The notes beneath the pieces were generated by a model. The model did no database searches. It was not told where the DNA came from and saw only the letters and a program-made list of their open reading frames with translations. From contig CAWKAN010000014.1 of the NCBI GenBank assembly GCA_963847615.1, positions 124,001 to 188,000 of the forward strand: DNA of 64,000 bases, written 5' to 3'. Positions 54,775 to 64,000 of this stretch are shown here, piece after piece. Every line of letters starts with the position of its first letter. The first letter of the stretch is position 1. This DNA is from Palsa-883 sp963847615 (GTDB lineage: Bacteria > Pseudomonadota > Alphaproteobacteria > Acetobacterales > Acetobacteraceae). Position numbers and translations under genes: made by a program.

Positions 54775-56682
54775 GTGCGTCGGGAGACCGGCAAGGAGCA
54801 GGAGGTGAAAGTCCACTACGGTGAAGACCTAGCGAGTCACGCCGGCCCCGCGCCGTGCGTCGTGTTCCGCGAGGGGCAGGGCGAAGCGTCGGCAGGGGAG
54901 CGTGCAGGCTGGCCATTGAGCCGCGTAAGGCCGAAATCCCGGGTGCCGACAGGGTTACCAACCTGGAAGGCAACACGTCCTGCTGCGCTATCGCGAGCGG
55001 TGGGCGACCCGGCGCGGTCAGAGACCCCAGCATGCATGGACGCTTCTTGTTCGGGAACCGAGAGATCTCATTCTTGGCCGGTGGCGCAAACTGCCGGTCC
55101 GCGTCGGGAAGGTGAGGAGCCGTAGCCGGCGATGCACGGGGGTGAGAAGTCAGACCTGGCCATAGTAGCTGTGAAGCCTGCGAACAACTCCGGGCAACCG
55201 GATGCGGAGCGGGTGGAGCCAAGGGCCGGGGCCGAGGGAAATGTGGGCCAGCAGCGCACTCGCCGGGCACAGGACCGGGCAAGCGTGTCACAGGGGCTGG
55301 ACCGCATACGGAAAGCTGCGAAGGAAAGGAAGAAGGAAAGGTTCACCGCGCTTCTCCACCATGTCGATGTCCCGATGCTGCGGACGGCGTTCTATGCCCT
55401 CAGGCGGGATGCTGCTCCCGGAGCGGACGGGCTGACGTGGCAGGACTACGAGACAGACCTCGATCACAGGATCGAGGACCTGCACGACCGGGTCCATCGG
55501 GGAGCGTATCGGGCGCAACCATCCCGGAGGAGGTTCATACCGAAGCCGGATGGGCGACAGCGTCCGCTGGCGATTGCCGCGCTGGAGGACAAGATTGTCC
55601 AGCGCGCGGTCGCGATGGTGCTGAATGCGATCTACGAGGAAGACTTCCTCGGGTTCTCGTATGGGTTCCGCCCCGGACGCAGCCAGCACGATGCGCTGGA
55701 TGCCCTGGTGGTTGGGATCGGCAACACCAAGGTGAACTGGATACTGGACGCCGACATCCGGTCATTCTTCGATATGGTCAGCCAGGAGTGGCTGGTCCGG
55801 TTCGTGGAGCACCGGGTCGGCGACCGCCGCATCATCCGCCTGATCCAGAAATGGCTGAGGGCGGGTATTCTCGAAGACGAGGTTGTAACTGTCAGTGAAA
55901 GGGGAACCGGGCAGGGGTCGGTAATCTCGCCGCTGCTCGCGAATATCTACCTGCACTACGTCTTCGATCTCTGGGCCAACCGCTGGCGACAGCGGGAGGC
56001 CACCGGCGACATGATCGTCGTGCGCTACGCGGACGATATCGTCGTGGGGTTCGAGCACGAGGCCGATGCCCATCGGTTCCTCGGAATGATGCGAGCACGT
56101 CTGGAAGAGTTCGCACTGACGCTGCATCCGGAGAAGACCCGCCTGATTCGAATTCGGCCGCCGAGCGGCGGAGCGGAGAGAAAGGCGCGGGCTGGGCAGG
56201 CCGGAAACTTTCAACTTCCTGGGCTTTACCTTGATCTGCGGCAAGTCGCGACGTGGCAAGTTCCTGCTATGGCGGAAATCCCGGCGCGACCGGTTGCAGG
56301 CGAAGCTTCTGGCGGTGACGGAGGAAATGCGGCGGCGGATGCACCAGCCGATCCCCCGACAAGGGGAGTGGCTGCGACAGGTGGTCACCGGGTATTTTGC
56401 CTATCACGCGGTGCCGACCAACATCCGTGCTCTCCAGACTTTCCGCGACTGCGTGGTTCGGCTCTGGCGGCGGTCGCTTCGGCGACGCGGGCAGCGCGAC
56501 AAGACGACGTGGGAGCGGATCAAGCGGCTGGCAGAGGACTTCCTGCCGAAGCCGCGCATCCTCCATCCCTGGCCCGAGCAACGCTTCGCCGTCAAACACC
56601 CGAGGTGGGAGCCGTATGCGGGAATGCCGCTCGGTACGGCTCTGTGCGGGGGGCGCGCAGTAATGCGCGTCCCTACCGCGAT
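54775..56682 (+). mobile_element. Group II intron, copy 2 (1908 bp)
   Basis: The sequence is identical to copy 1 from gtgcgtcggg to ctaccgcgat, apart from an extra C near 56150 (gattcgaattc versus gattgaattc) and an extra G near 56634 inside domain V (ctcggtacgg versus ctcgtacgg). The first breaks the RT frame; the second enlarges the domain V bulge. Both are single bases, so mutation and sequencing error are equally possible. Confidence 0.93.
55132..56663 (+). pseudogene. ltrA: Group II intron reverse transcriptase/maturase, frameshifted copy
   Basis: Identical to the copy 1 protein through YADDIVVGFE and up to LHPEKTRLI. There an inserted base near 56150 changes the frame to RIRPPSGGAERKARAGQ, losing the end of the RT domain and the X domain. 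The original frame resumes in the frame containing ICGKSRRGKFLLWRKSRRDR. The protein of copy 1 could act in trans if this copy is truly defective. Confidence 0.85.
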
Positions 56683-56822
56683 TGACAGGCTGTCGCGCCG
56701 CCTCGCCTGCGCCCGCGGCACGGTGCGAAGTGCCGGCTCGGGCCGGCAACACCATGGCCTGTGGTCGGCCGGCTCCGGTGCAACCGCGAGACATCCCGGG
56801 CAAGCCCGAGGCCGCCCACCCA

Positions 56823-58230
56823 CTATACCGGCAGCCTGATCCGCGCCCGTAGCCCGCCCAGCGGGCTGTCCTCCAGCACGATATCCCCGCCATGCGCGCG
56901 CACGATGTCGCGCGCGATGGTCAGCCCCAGCCCGGTGCCGCCGCTGGCGCCGCTCTCGAACGGGCGAAAGACGTTCTCCCGCTGCTCCGGCGGAATCCCC
57001 GGCCCATCGTCGTCCACCGTCACCTGCACCCCGCGCTGCCCTTGCGGCGCCGCCGTCAGCACGACGTGCCTGGCATGCCGCCGCGCGTTGTCGACCAGAT
57101 TGGTGATCGCCCGCCGCGTGGCGTCGGCGCGCAGCGGCAGCGTCAGCTCCGCCGGCACATCCAGCGCGATGTCGGCCCCGCCGCGGCGCGCCCGCGCCGC
57201 CACATCCTCGAGCAGCGCGGCCAGATCGACCGGCTCGGCCTGCTCGGTGCCCTCGCCGCGGGCGAAGGCCAGGTAGGCGCCGATCATGCGCTCCATCTCG
57301 GCGACGTCGGCGGTCATTTCGGCGATGTCGCCGCGCAGCTCCTCGCGCGCCGGCAGCATCGCCAAGGTCAGGCGCAGCCGCGTCAGCGGCGTGCGCAGGT
57401 CGTGCGACACGCCGGCCAGCATCTCCGTGCGCTGCACCAGGAAGCGGCGAATGCGTTCCTGCATGCGGTTGAAGGCGGTGGCGGCGCGGCGCACTTCCAG
57501 CGCGCCCTCCGGCTTGATCGGTGCCGGCGTCGCGGCCCATGCCGAACGCCTCGGCCGCCAAGGCCAGCCGGCGGATGGCGCGCACCTGGTTGCGCATGAA
57601 CAGCGCGGCAATCGCGAACACCAGCGCCGCGATGCCGACCACCCACAGCACGAACAGGTAGAAGGTCATCGTATACAGCCGCTTGCGCGGTGCGCGCACC
57701 TCCAGCACGCCATCCGGCACCTGGATCTGCATCAGCACCGACGTGGCATCCGACGTCCAGTCGGTGAAGAACGGCAGATGCAGGGTCTGCCGCAACGCGG
57801 CGCGCAGGTCGTCGTCCATCGGACCGAACACGTTGACCGACTTGCGCGCCACCAGCCGGGCGCCGGGATCGAGCGTGATCTCGAGACCGAACCGGCGCCG
57901 CGCCAGATCGAGGATCCACGCGGTGTTCTCCGCCCCGGGGAAGCGCTGCATCAGGTCGATGGTGATGCCCAGCTCGTCCGCTACCGACCCGGCCAGGCGG
58001 CGCGAGACGACGTCGATATGGCTGCCGTAGAACACCTCCAGCGCCACCCCCTCCAGGATCAGCAGCGGCAGCAGGATCATCAGCAGGCTGCGCCCGAGCA
58101 ACGAACGCGGCAGCACCCGCTTGACGATGGCACGCAGGCGCAAGGCAAGCCCGCCCGGCGGCCGGCGCGCCGCCAGGCCGGGGGAGGCCGGCGTCGCCGG
58201 CGGTCGCTCCGTCTCGCCCCCGGCGGCCAT
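56823..58230 (-). CDS. EnvZ-like sensor histidine kinase, one frameshift
   Basis: A membrane sensor kinase of about 468 residues. Two membrane helices (LLMILLPLLILEGVALEVFY and FYLFVLWVVGIAALVFAIAA) bracket a periplasmic domain. A HAMP region follows, then the H-box GVSHDLRTPLTRLRL, the N-box NLVDNARRHA, the G1 box DDDGPGIPPEQRENVF and the G2 box SGGTGLGLTIARDIVRAHGG. The frame shifts by one base in the HAMP linker near 57530, between GMGRDA and PIKPEGALEVRRAATAFN. The rest is intact. It starts three bases after the response regulator stop, on the same strand. Confidence 0.87.
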
Positions 58231-58233
58231 GCG

Positions 58234-58938
58234 CTAGACCCCCGGCTTCAGCACATAGCCGCGGCCGCGCACCGTGTGCAGGAAGCGCGGCTCGCGCGGG
58301 TCCACCTCGATCTTGCGGCGCAGCCGCGTCACCTGCACGTCGATCGCCCGCTCGCCCGCCTCGTCCATGTCCAGCGCCGCGGCGATGTCCTCGCGCGACA
58401 GCACCTGGTTCGGCCGGCCGGCGAGCGTGGCCAGCAGCGCCGCCTCGCCGCCGGTCAGGCGGAGCACCCCGGCCGGCCCGCTCAGCTCGCCGCGCACCAC
58501 GTCGAAGCTCAGCGCGCCGAGCGGCACCGGACCGGCCGGCACCACCAGCGCGGTCGGCGTCGGGGCCGAGCGGCGCAGCAGCGCGCGGATGCGCAGCACC
58601 AGCTCGAGCGGCTCGAACGGCTTGCCCAGATAGTCGTCGGCGCCGGCCTCGAACCCGGCGATGCGGTCCTCCGGCGCACCGCGCGCGGTGAGCAGCAGGA
58701 TCGGCACGATGTTGCCCAGGTCGTTGCGCAGCGACGCGGTCAGGCTGAGGCCATCCTCGCCCGGCATCATCACGTCCAGCACCATCAGGTCCGGATGCAC
58801 AAAGCGCAGCTTGTCGCGCGCGTCGGCCGCGTCGGCCGCGGCGGTGACGCGAAATCCCTGCTCCGCCAGATAGCGCGACAGCAACCCGCGCAGCCGCGCG
58901 TCGTCGTCCACCACCAGGATATGCGCCTCGTCAGCCAT
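58234..58938 (-). CDS. OmpR-family response regulator
   Basis: The 234-residue regulator has a receiver domain with acidic pocket VVDDDARLRG, phospho-acceptor Asp55 in LMVLDVMMPGEDG, the Thr in LLLTARG and the Lys in YLGKPFEP. A winged-helix domain follows (LRLTGGEAALLATLAGRPNQ, VDVQVTRLRRKIEVDPREPR-like recognition helix, and TVRGRGYVLKPG). It is co-transcribed with the kinase and its closest general model is OmpR/EnvZ. Targets cannot be inferred. The composite palindromic element lies just upstream of the start. Confidence 0.94.
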   Translation of the reverse strand: MADEAHILVVDDDARLRGLLSRYLAEQGFRVTAAADAADARDKLRFVHPDLMVLDVMMPGEDGLSLTASLRNDLGNIVPILLLTARGAPEDRIAGFEAGADDYLGKPFEPLELVLRIRALLRRSAPTPTALVVPAGPVPLGALSFDVVRGELSGPAGVLRLTGGEAALLATLAGRPNQVLSREDIAAALDMDEAGERAIDVQVTRLRRKIEVDPREPRFLHTVRGRGYVLKPGV

Positions 58939-59010
58939 GCGCCCAGCCTAACAGCCCGGCGAACCCGACGCCACGCGGGCCTGGGTCGGGGGCCTTTGGG
59001 TGAGCGCAGC

Positions 59011-59296
59011 AAGGCCGGGGCTCCGCCCCGAACCCCGCCAGGGGGGCGTTGCCCCCCTGGACCCCCCACCAGAGGCAGCGGCCTCTGGACTCCTTGACTG
59101 GGAGTTTGGGGATGGGGAGGGGGGCGTAGGGGCGCGGCGTCAGGGCCGCCCGTCCCGACGGGCGGCCCTGACGCCGCGCCCCTACGCCCCCCTCCCCATC
59201 CCCAAACTCCCAGTCCGGGGTTCCAAGGGCTCCGCCCTTGGCGGGGTTCCAAGGGGCAGCGCCCCTTGGTGGGGTCTGGGGCGAAGCCCCGGCCTT
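59011..59296. repeat. Composite palindromic element, copy 2 (inverted relative to copy 1)
   Basis: Begins aaggccggggctccgccccg and ends ggggcgaagccccggcctt, so its ends are inverted repeats. The module order, read in reverse, matches 47565-47848: a caggggggc-type hairpin, a ccagaggcagcggcctctgg hairpin, the central palindrome, then ccaagggctccgcccttgg and aaggggcagcgcccctt hairpins. Confidence 0.92.
59096..59215. repeat. Perfect palindrome (59-bp arms, 2-nt centre)
   Basis: The left arm starts gactgggagtttggggatgg; the right arm (59157-59215) is its exact reverse complement, separated by cc. Arm length equals that of the palindrome at 47646-47763, although the inner 30 bp differ completely. 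Confidence 0.95.
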
Positions 59297-59354
59297 GCTG
59301 CACTCCCCCAAAGGCCCCGACCCGGGCCCGCGTGGCGTCGGGTCTACCGGGCAG

Positions 59355-60470
<1,116 letters not shown>

Positions 60471-60486
60471 TGCGGACCTCCTCGGC

Positions 60487-60492
60487 TATAAT
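60487..60492 (+). promoter_or_regulatory. Candidate -10 box for amrB-amrA
   Basis: A perfect TATAAT at 60487-60492 lies in the 54-bp divergent region, 33 bp before the GTG start. The -35 position (tgtcca) is weak. It is striking in DNA this GC-rich. Confidence 0.45.
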
Positions 60493-60524
60493 TCTGCCGC
60501 ACCCTCCCACTGAAGGCATGCGCC

Positions 60525-62029
60525 GTGACGGTGATCCGCAAGCCCGCTGTCTCGGGAAGTTTTTACCCCGCCCAGCGCGACGCGCTGGAGCGCCAGCTCG
60601 CGCTGTTCCTGTCGGAGGCCGGCACCGCGCCGCATCCCGGCGCGGCCGTGCCGAAGGCGATCATCGGCCCGCACGCCGGATATGTGTATTCCGGCCCGGT
60701 CGCGGCAAGGGCCTACGCGAAGCTGGCGGCGGCGCGCGGGCGGATCAGCCGGGTGGTGCTGATCGGCCCCTCGCACCACGTGGCGTTCCACGGCCTGGCG
60801 GTCGACGTGTCGGATGCCTGGGAAACCCCCAGCGGCAGCGTCGCGCTGGACACGGCGGCGATCGCGCGGCTGCGCCAGCTTCCCATGGTCGGCCAGCTCG
60901 ACGCCGCCCACCAGCGCGAGCACGCGTTGGAGGTGCACGTGCCATTCCTGCAGCACGTGCTGGGCGATTTCCGCCTGGTGCCGGTCGTCGCCGGCAACGC
61001 GTCGCCGGATGCCGTCGCCGCGCTGCTCGACGCGGTGTGGGGCGGGGCGGAGACGCTGATCGTGGTGTCCACCGACCTGTCGCACTACCTGGACTACGCC
61101 GCCTGCCGCAGCCTCGACGCGCGCACCGCCGCGGCGATCGAACGCTTCGACGACACCGCGATCGGCAGTGCCGAGGCCTGCGGCCAGGTGCCGACGCGCG
61201 GCATGCTGCGGGTGGCCGCGCGCGGCGCGGCATGGCGATCGAGCGGCTGGACCTGCGCAACTCCGGCGACACCGCGGGGCCGCGCGACCGCGTCGTCGGC
61301 TATGGCGCCTGGGCGCTGTACGAGGCCGGCGCGGCGGGCGAGCCGGACCGGGCGGCCGACCCCGAGCGCGCCGCGATCGAGGCGCAGGGCCCGACGCTGA
61401 TCGCGTTGGCGCGCGGCGGCATCGCGGTCGGCTTCGACACCGGCCAGCCTGGCCAGGTGGTCGCCAACGCCGCACTGTCCCCGCTGCTGATGGCGCCCGG
61501 CGCCGCTTTCGTCACGCTGCGGCGCGCCGGCCAGTTGCGCGGCTGCATCGGCTCGCCCGTGGCGCGCCGCCCGCTCGCCGTCGATGTGGTGGAGCACGCG
61601 TTCAACGCGGCATTCCGCGATCCGCGTTTCCCCAGGCTGCACCCGCTGGAATGGCCGGACCTGGAGCTGTCGGTGTCGGTGCTGACGCCGCCCGAGCCGA
61701 TGTGCTTTGCCGACGAGGCCGACCTGCTGGCGCAGCTTCGTCCCGGCCTGGATGGACTGATCATCGAGGACGCCGGCCGGCGCGCACTGTTCCTGCCCGC
61801 CGTGTGGCAGGAGATTCGCGACAAGCGGCAGTTCCTGGGTGCCCTGAAGCAGAAGGCCGGACTGCCGATGGCGCCTGTCTCGCAAAGCTTCACGGCACAG
61901 CGCTTCCGCTCCATCGAGGTCAAGGGCGCGGTGGACGCGGGCCCGATGGGGCCGGCGGATGGGCCGGCGTTGCCGGGCGACACGCCGGCCTGGGCCGCCT
62001 ATGTCGGGCCGGCCGGGCGAGCGGGCTGA
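60525..62029 (+). CDS. AmmeMemoRadiSam fusion protein: AmrB (MEMO1-like) + AmrA (AMMECR1-like), one frameshift
   Basis: The GTG at 60525 (gaagg eight bases upstream) begins IRKPAVSGSFYPAQRDALER, and the MEMO1-like domain follows: AIIGPHAGYVYSGPVAARAY, VVLIGPSHHVAFHGLAVDV, HQREHALEVHVPFLQHVLGD and VVSTDLSHYLDYAACRSLD. Near 61222 one base is lost between RGMLRVAAR and RGMAIERLDLRNSGD. The AMMECR1 domain then runs to 62029: FVTLRRAGQLRGCIGSPVAR, FRDPRFPRLHPLEWPDLELS and VSVLTPPEPMCF. MEMO1 and AMMECR1 modules are separate proteins in eukaryotes; the fusion with a nearby AmrS is characteristic of the bacterial system. Confidence 0.88.
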
Positions 62030-62302
62030 CCCCAGGCGCCGGTGGCGCGTAGCGCGTGACGCGTGATGCGTCGCACGCCGATGTTCGCGCGTGTGCCACG
62101 GGGGGAGGCCGCCGGCCTGTTGGCGTGCATGTGCGGTTCCACGTCCGGTTGACCGGACCGGCGATGGCGAAACGCCGGCTTTGACCCTCGGCGGCGCAGC
62201 GCGGAAAGTGGAACGCAAATGAACGCCAAGAAGCGCAAATGAGCCGGTGCCGAACGGCGCCCATTTCACCCGACGACGTCCACCGATCCGCAAAGGCGCA
62301 AC

Positions 62303-63646
62303 ATGTCCGACTCGCGAAAACTGCACCTGGGCGCCGTCATGCGCCCGGTCAGCATCCACACCGCCGCCTGGCGCTATCCGGGCGGCCTGCCCGATGCCAA
62401 CTTCAACTTCCAGCATTTGCAGCGCTTCGCGCGGACGCTGGAGCGTGGCCGGTTCGACGCCTTCTTCATGGCCGACCACCTGGCGCTGCTCAACATGCCG
62501 ATGAACGCGCTGATGCGCAGCGCCACCGTCACCAGCTTCGAGCCGCTGACCCTGCTGGCGGCGCTTGCCGTGGCCACCGAGCATCTCGGTCTGATCGCCA
62601 CCGGCTCGACCACCTTCGAGCAGCCCTATCACATCGCGCGCCGGTTCGCCTCCCTGGACCACATCAGCGGCGGGCGCGCCGGGTGGAATGTCGTCACCAC
62701 GTCCAATCCCGACGCGGCGCTGAACTTCGGGCTGGCGGACCATGTCGAGCACGGCGAACGCTATCGCCGCGCGCGTGAGTTCTTCGACGTGGTCACCGGA
62801 TTGTGGGACAGCTGGGCGGACGATGCGTTCGGCCGCGACGTGGAGTCCGGGGTGTTTTTCGATCCCGCCCGGCTGCACACGCTGAACCACAACGGCGAAT
62901 TCCTCTCGGTGCGCGGACCGCTGAATATTGCGCGGCCGATCCAGGGCTGGCCGGTGATCGTGCAGGCCGGCGCCTCGGAGGCCGGCCGCCAGCTCGCCGC
63001 GGAAACCGCCGAGATGGTGTTCACCAGCGCGCCGACGCTGGCCGACGGGCAGCGCTTCTATGCCGATGTGAAATCGCGCATGGACCAGCTCGGCCGCCAG
63101 CGTGAGCACATGAAGATCCTGCCCGGCGCGCTGGTGGTGGTCGGCGACACGGTGGAGGAAGCGCGGCGCAAGCGCGCCCACCTGGACAGCCTGGTGCATT
63201 ACGACAGCGCGATCGCCTCGCTGTCGATCGCGCTCGGCACCGACGCGCGGGGCTTCGACCCGGACGGACCGTTGCCCGACATCCCCGAGACCAACCAGAG
63301 CAAGAGCGGGCGCGAGCGCGCGATCGCGCTGGCGCAACGGGAGAACCTGACGGTGCGCCAGCTCGCCCAGCGGCTTGGCGGCTATGCCGGCCTGGCGCTG
63401 GTCGGCACGCCCGCCACCATCGCCGATACGATGGAAGAATGGCTGGTCACGCAGGGCAGCGACGGGTTCAACGTGATGTTCCCCTATCTGCCGGCGGGGC
63501 TCGACGATGTCGTCAACCGCGTGGTGCCGGAGCTGCAACGACGGGGAATTTTCCGCCGCGACTACGAAGGCAAGACGCTGCGCGACAACCTGGGCCTGCC
63601 GCGGCCGGCGAACCGGTTCTTCCCCGATCCGGCGGTTTCCGGCTAG
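62303..63646 (+). CDS. Luciferase-like FMN-dependent monooxygenase (NtaA/SnaA/DszA family)
   Basis: The 447-residue protein oxidises a substrate using reduced FMN from a separate reductase. Family marks are LHLGAVMRPVSIHTAAWRYP, RGRFDAFFMADHLALLNMP, SFEPLTLLAALAVATEHLGL, YHIARRFASLDHISGGRAGW then NVVTTSNPDAALNFG, IQGWPVIVQAGASEAGRQLA and GTPATIADTMEEWLVTQGSD. Members act on nitrilotriacetate, EDTA, sulfones or alkanesulfonates; the substrate is unclear here and no flavin reductase is adjacent. The ATG at 62303 gives the expected short N-terminus. Confidence 0.92.
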   Translation: MSDSRKLHLGAVMRPVSIHTAAWRYPGGLPDANFNFQHLQRFARTLERGRFDAFFMADHLALLNMPMNALMRSATVTSFEPLTLLAALAVATEHLGLIATGSTTFEQPYHIARRFASLDHISGGRAGWNVVTTSNPDAALNFGLADHVEHGERYRRAREFFDVVTGLWDSWADDAFGRDVESGVFFDPARLHTLNHNGEFLSVRGPLNIARPIQGWPVIVQAGASEAGRQLAAETAEMVFTSAPTLADGQRFYADVKSRMDQLGRQREHMKILPGALVVVGDTVEEARRKRAHLDSLVHYDSAIASLSIALGTDARGFDPDGPLPDIPETNQSKSGRERAIALAQRENLTVRQLAQRLGGYAGLALVGTPATIADTMEEWLVTQGSDGFNVMFPYLPAGLDDVVNRVVPELQRRGIFRRDYEGKTLRDNLGLPRPANRFFPDPAVSG

Positions 63647-64000
63647 TCCCCTGCGTCACCGACTCTGCGGCGGTTTCGCGACCCGCTCGCGGCACTCTAC
63701 CGAGGTCGCAGGCGGACGCGGTAGAAGCGCACGATGAGCAACCCGGGGCACTGGTACCGCTGCGCAGAGATTCGGCCCGCTTGCCCGTGGCTTGATCCCG
63801 GCACTGGGAAGGCCTGGCGCTCGACGAACGGCCGAGCGCATGCGAGGCGCGCTGGACTTGCGCTGCATCACCTCGGTCTCTCCGGGCCTGTTACGAGCTG
63901 GTGCATCGCAGGCGCGTCAACACGTCCGTAACCATCTGGCCGCGGCGCCGCGAAGGAAGAAATTGGCTCCTATGGCGTTGACGGTTGGACGGCCCCGTAG
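63647..64000. other. No gene recognised at the right edge
   Basis: A 65-codon plus-strand frame (63734-63931) is Arg/Trp-rich without motifs. The final bases may lead into a gene beyond the window. Confidence 0.4.

Noticed and set aside
63734..63931. Short plus-strand ORF at the right edge
   Set aside because: It has no motif, its composition is background-like and no ribosome site is evident.

Overview
The window looks like a chromosomal segment of a high-GC, flagellated alphaproteobacterium, most likely in the Acetobacteraceae / Rhodospirillales. The reasons are the FlbD-type sigma-54 regulator inside a fliF-fliG-fliH-fliN-flbD-flhA cluster, codons strongly biased to G/C at third positions, an EnvZ/OmpR pair, many CoA-linked catabolic genes, and very GC-rich palindromic intergenic repeats. 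The taxon is inferred from gene content, not measured.

Layout. 0.7-8.3 kb: flagellar basal-body and export operon, with a probable leader ORF fused by ATGA overlap to flhA. 9-13.8 kb: a DUF2934 gene, a small lipoprotein, a decayed ModA-like binding protein, and a BtuB-like receptor carrying several frameshifts under a clear cobalamin riboswitch. 14-17.3 kb: class III CoA-transferase, CitE-like lyase and alpha-methylacyl-CoA racemase homologue. 17.8-19.4 kb: GST and a spermidine-synthase-like protein. 19.4-21.3 kb and 54.8-56.7 kb: two almost identical group II introns. 22.7-23.8 kb: nine tandem copies of a 129-bp unit. 24.2-29.7 kb: aminotransferase, lysophospholipid acyltransferase, and a dehydratase / double acyl-CoA dehydrogenase operon. 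29.9-34.2 kb: RND efflux pair. 34.4-36.8 kb: two peptide-type ABC ATPases plus a creatininase-family amidohydrolase. 37-42.1 kb: DUF945-like protein, UPF0158 remnant, CocE-like hydrolase, metallophosphatase. 42.2-44.9 kb: VapBC-like pair and an ABC-ATPase/TOPRIM pair resembling PARIS/OLD anti-phage systems. 45-49.5 kb: ychF, pth, rplY and an acyl-CoA synthetase. 50-53.9 kb: tRNA-Tyr, a phosphodiesterase, an RlmB-like methyltransferase with a repeat-rich N-terminus, and a hydratase. 56.8-60.5 kb: EnvZ/OmpR-like pair. 59.4-62 kb: complete AmmeMemoRadiSam locus. 62.3-63.6 kb: luciferase-like monooxygenase.

Two themes run across the window. First, intergenic spaces are full of structured repeats: two composite elements with perfect 59-bp-arm palindromes, nested palindromes, a dispersed element ending in a shared 3' module, 14-16 bp tandem duplications, and the short palindromes into which both group II introns have inserted. 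Second, many otherwise intact genes, including housekeeping ychF, carry a single-base frameshift. This looks more like uncorrected sequencing error than mass gene decay, so 'broken' genes here should be read with caution.

The best candidates for under-described biology are the ATPase/TOPRIM pair next to VapBC, the 129-bp repeat array, the paired giant palindromes, and the repeat-encoded leader ORF before flhA.
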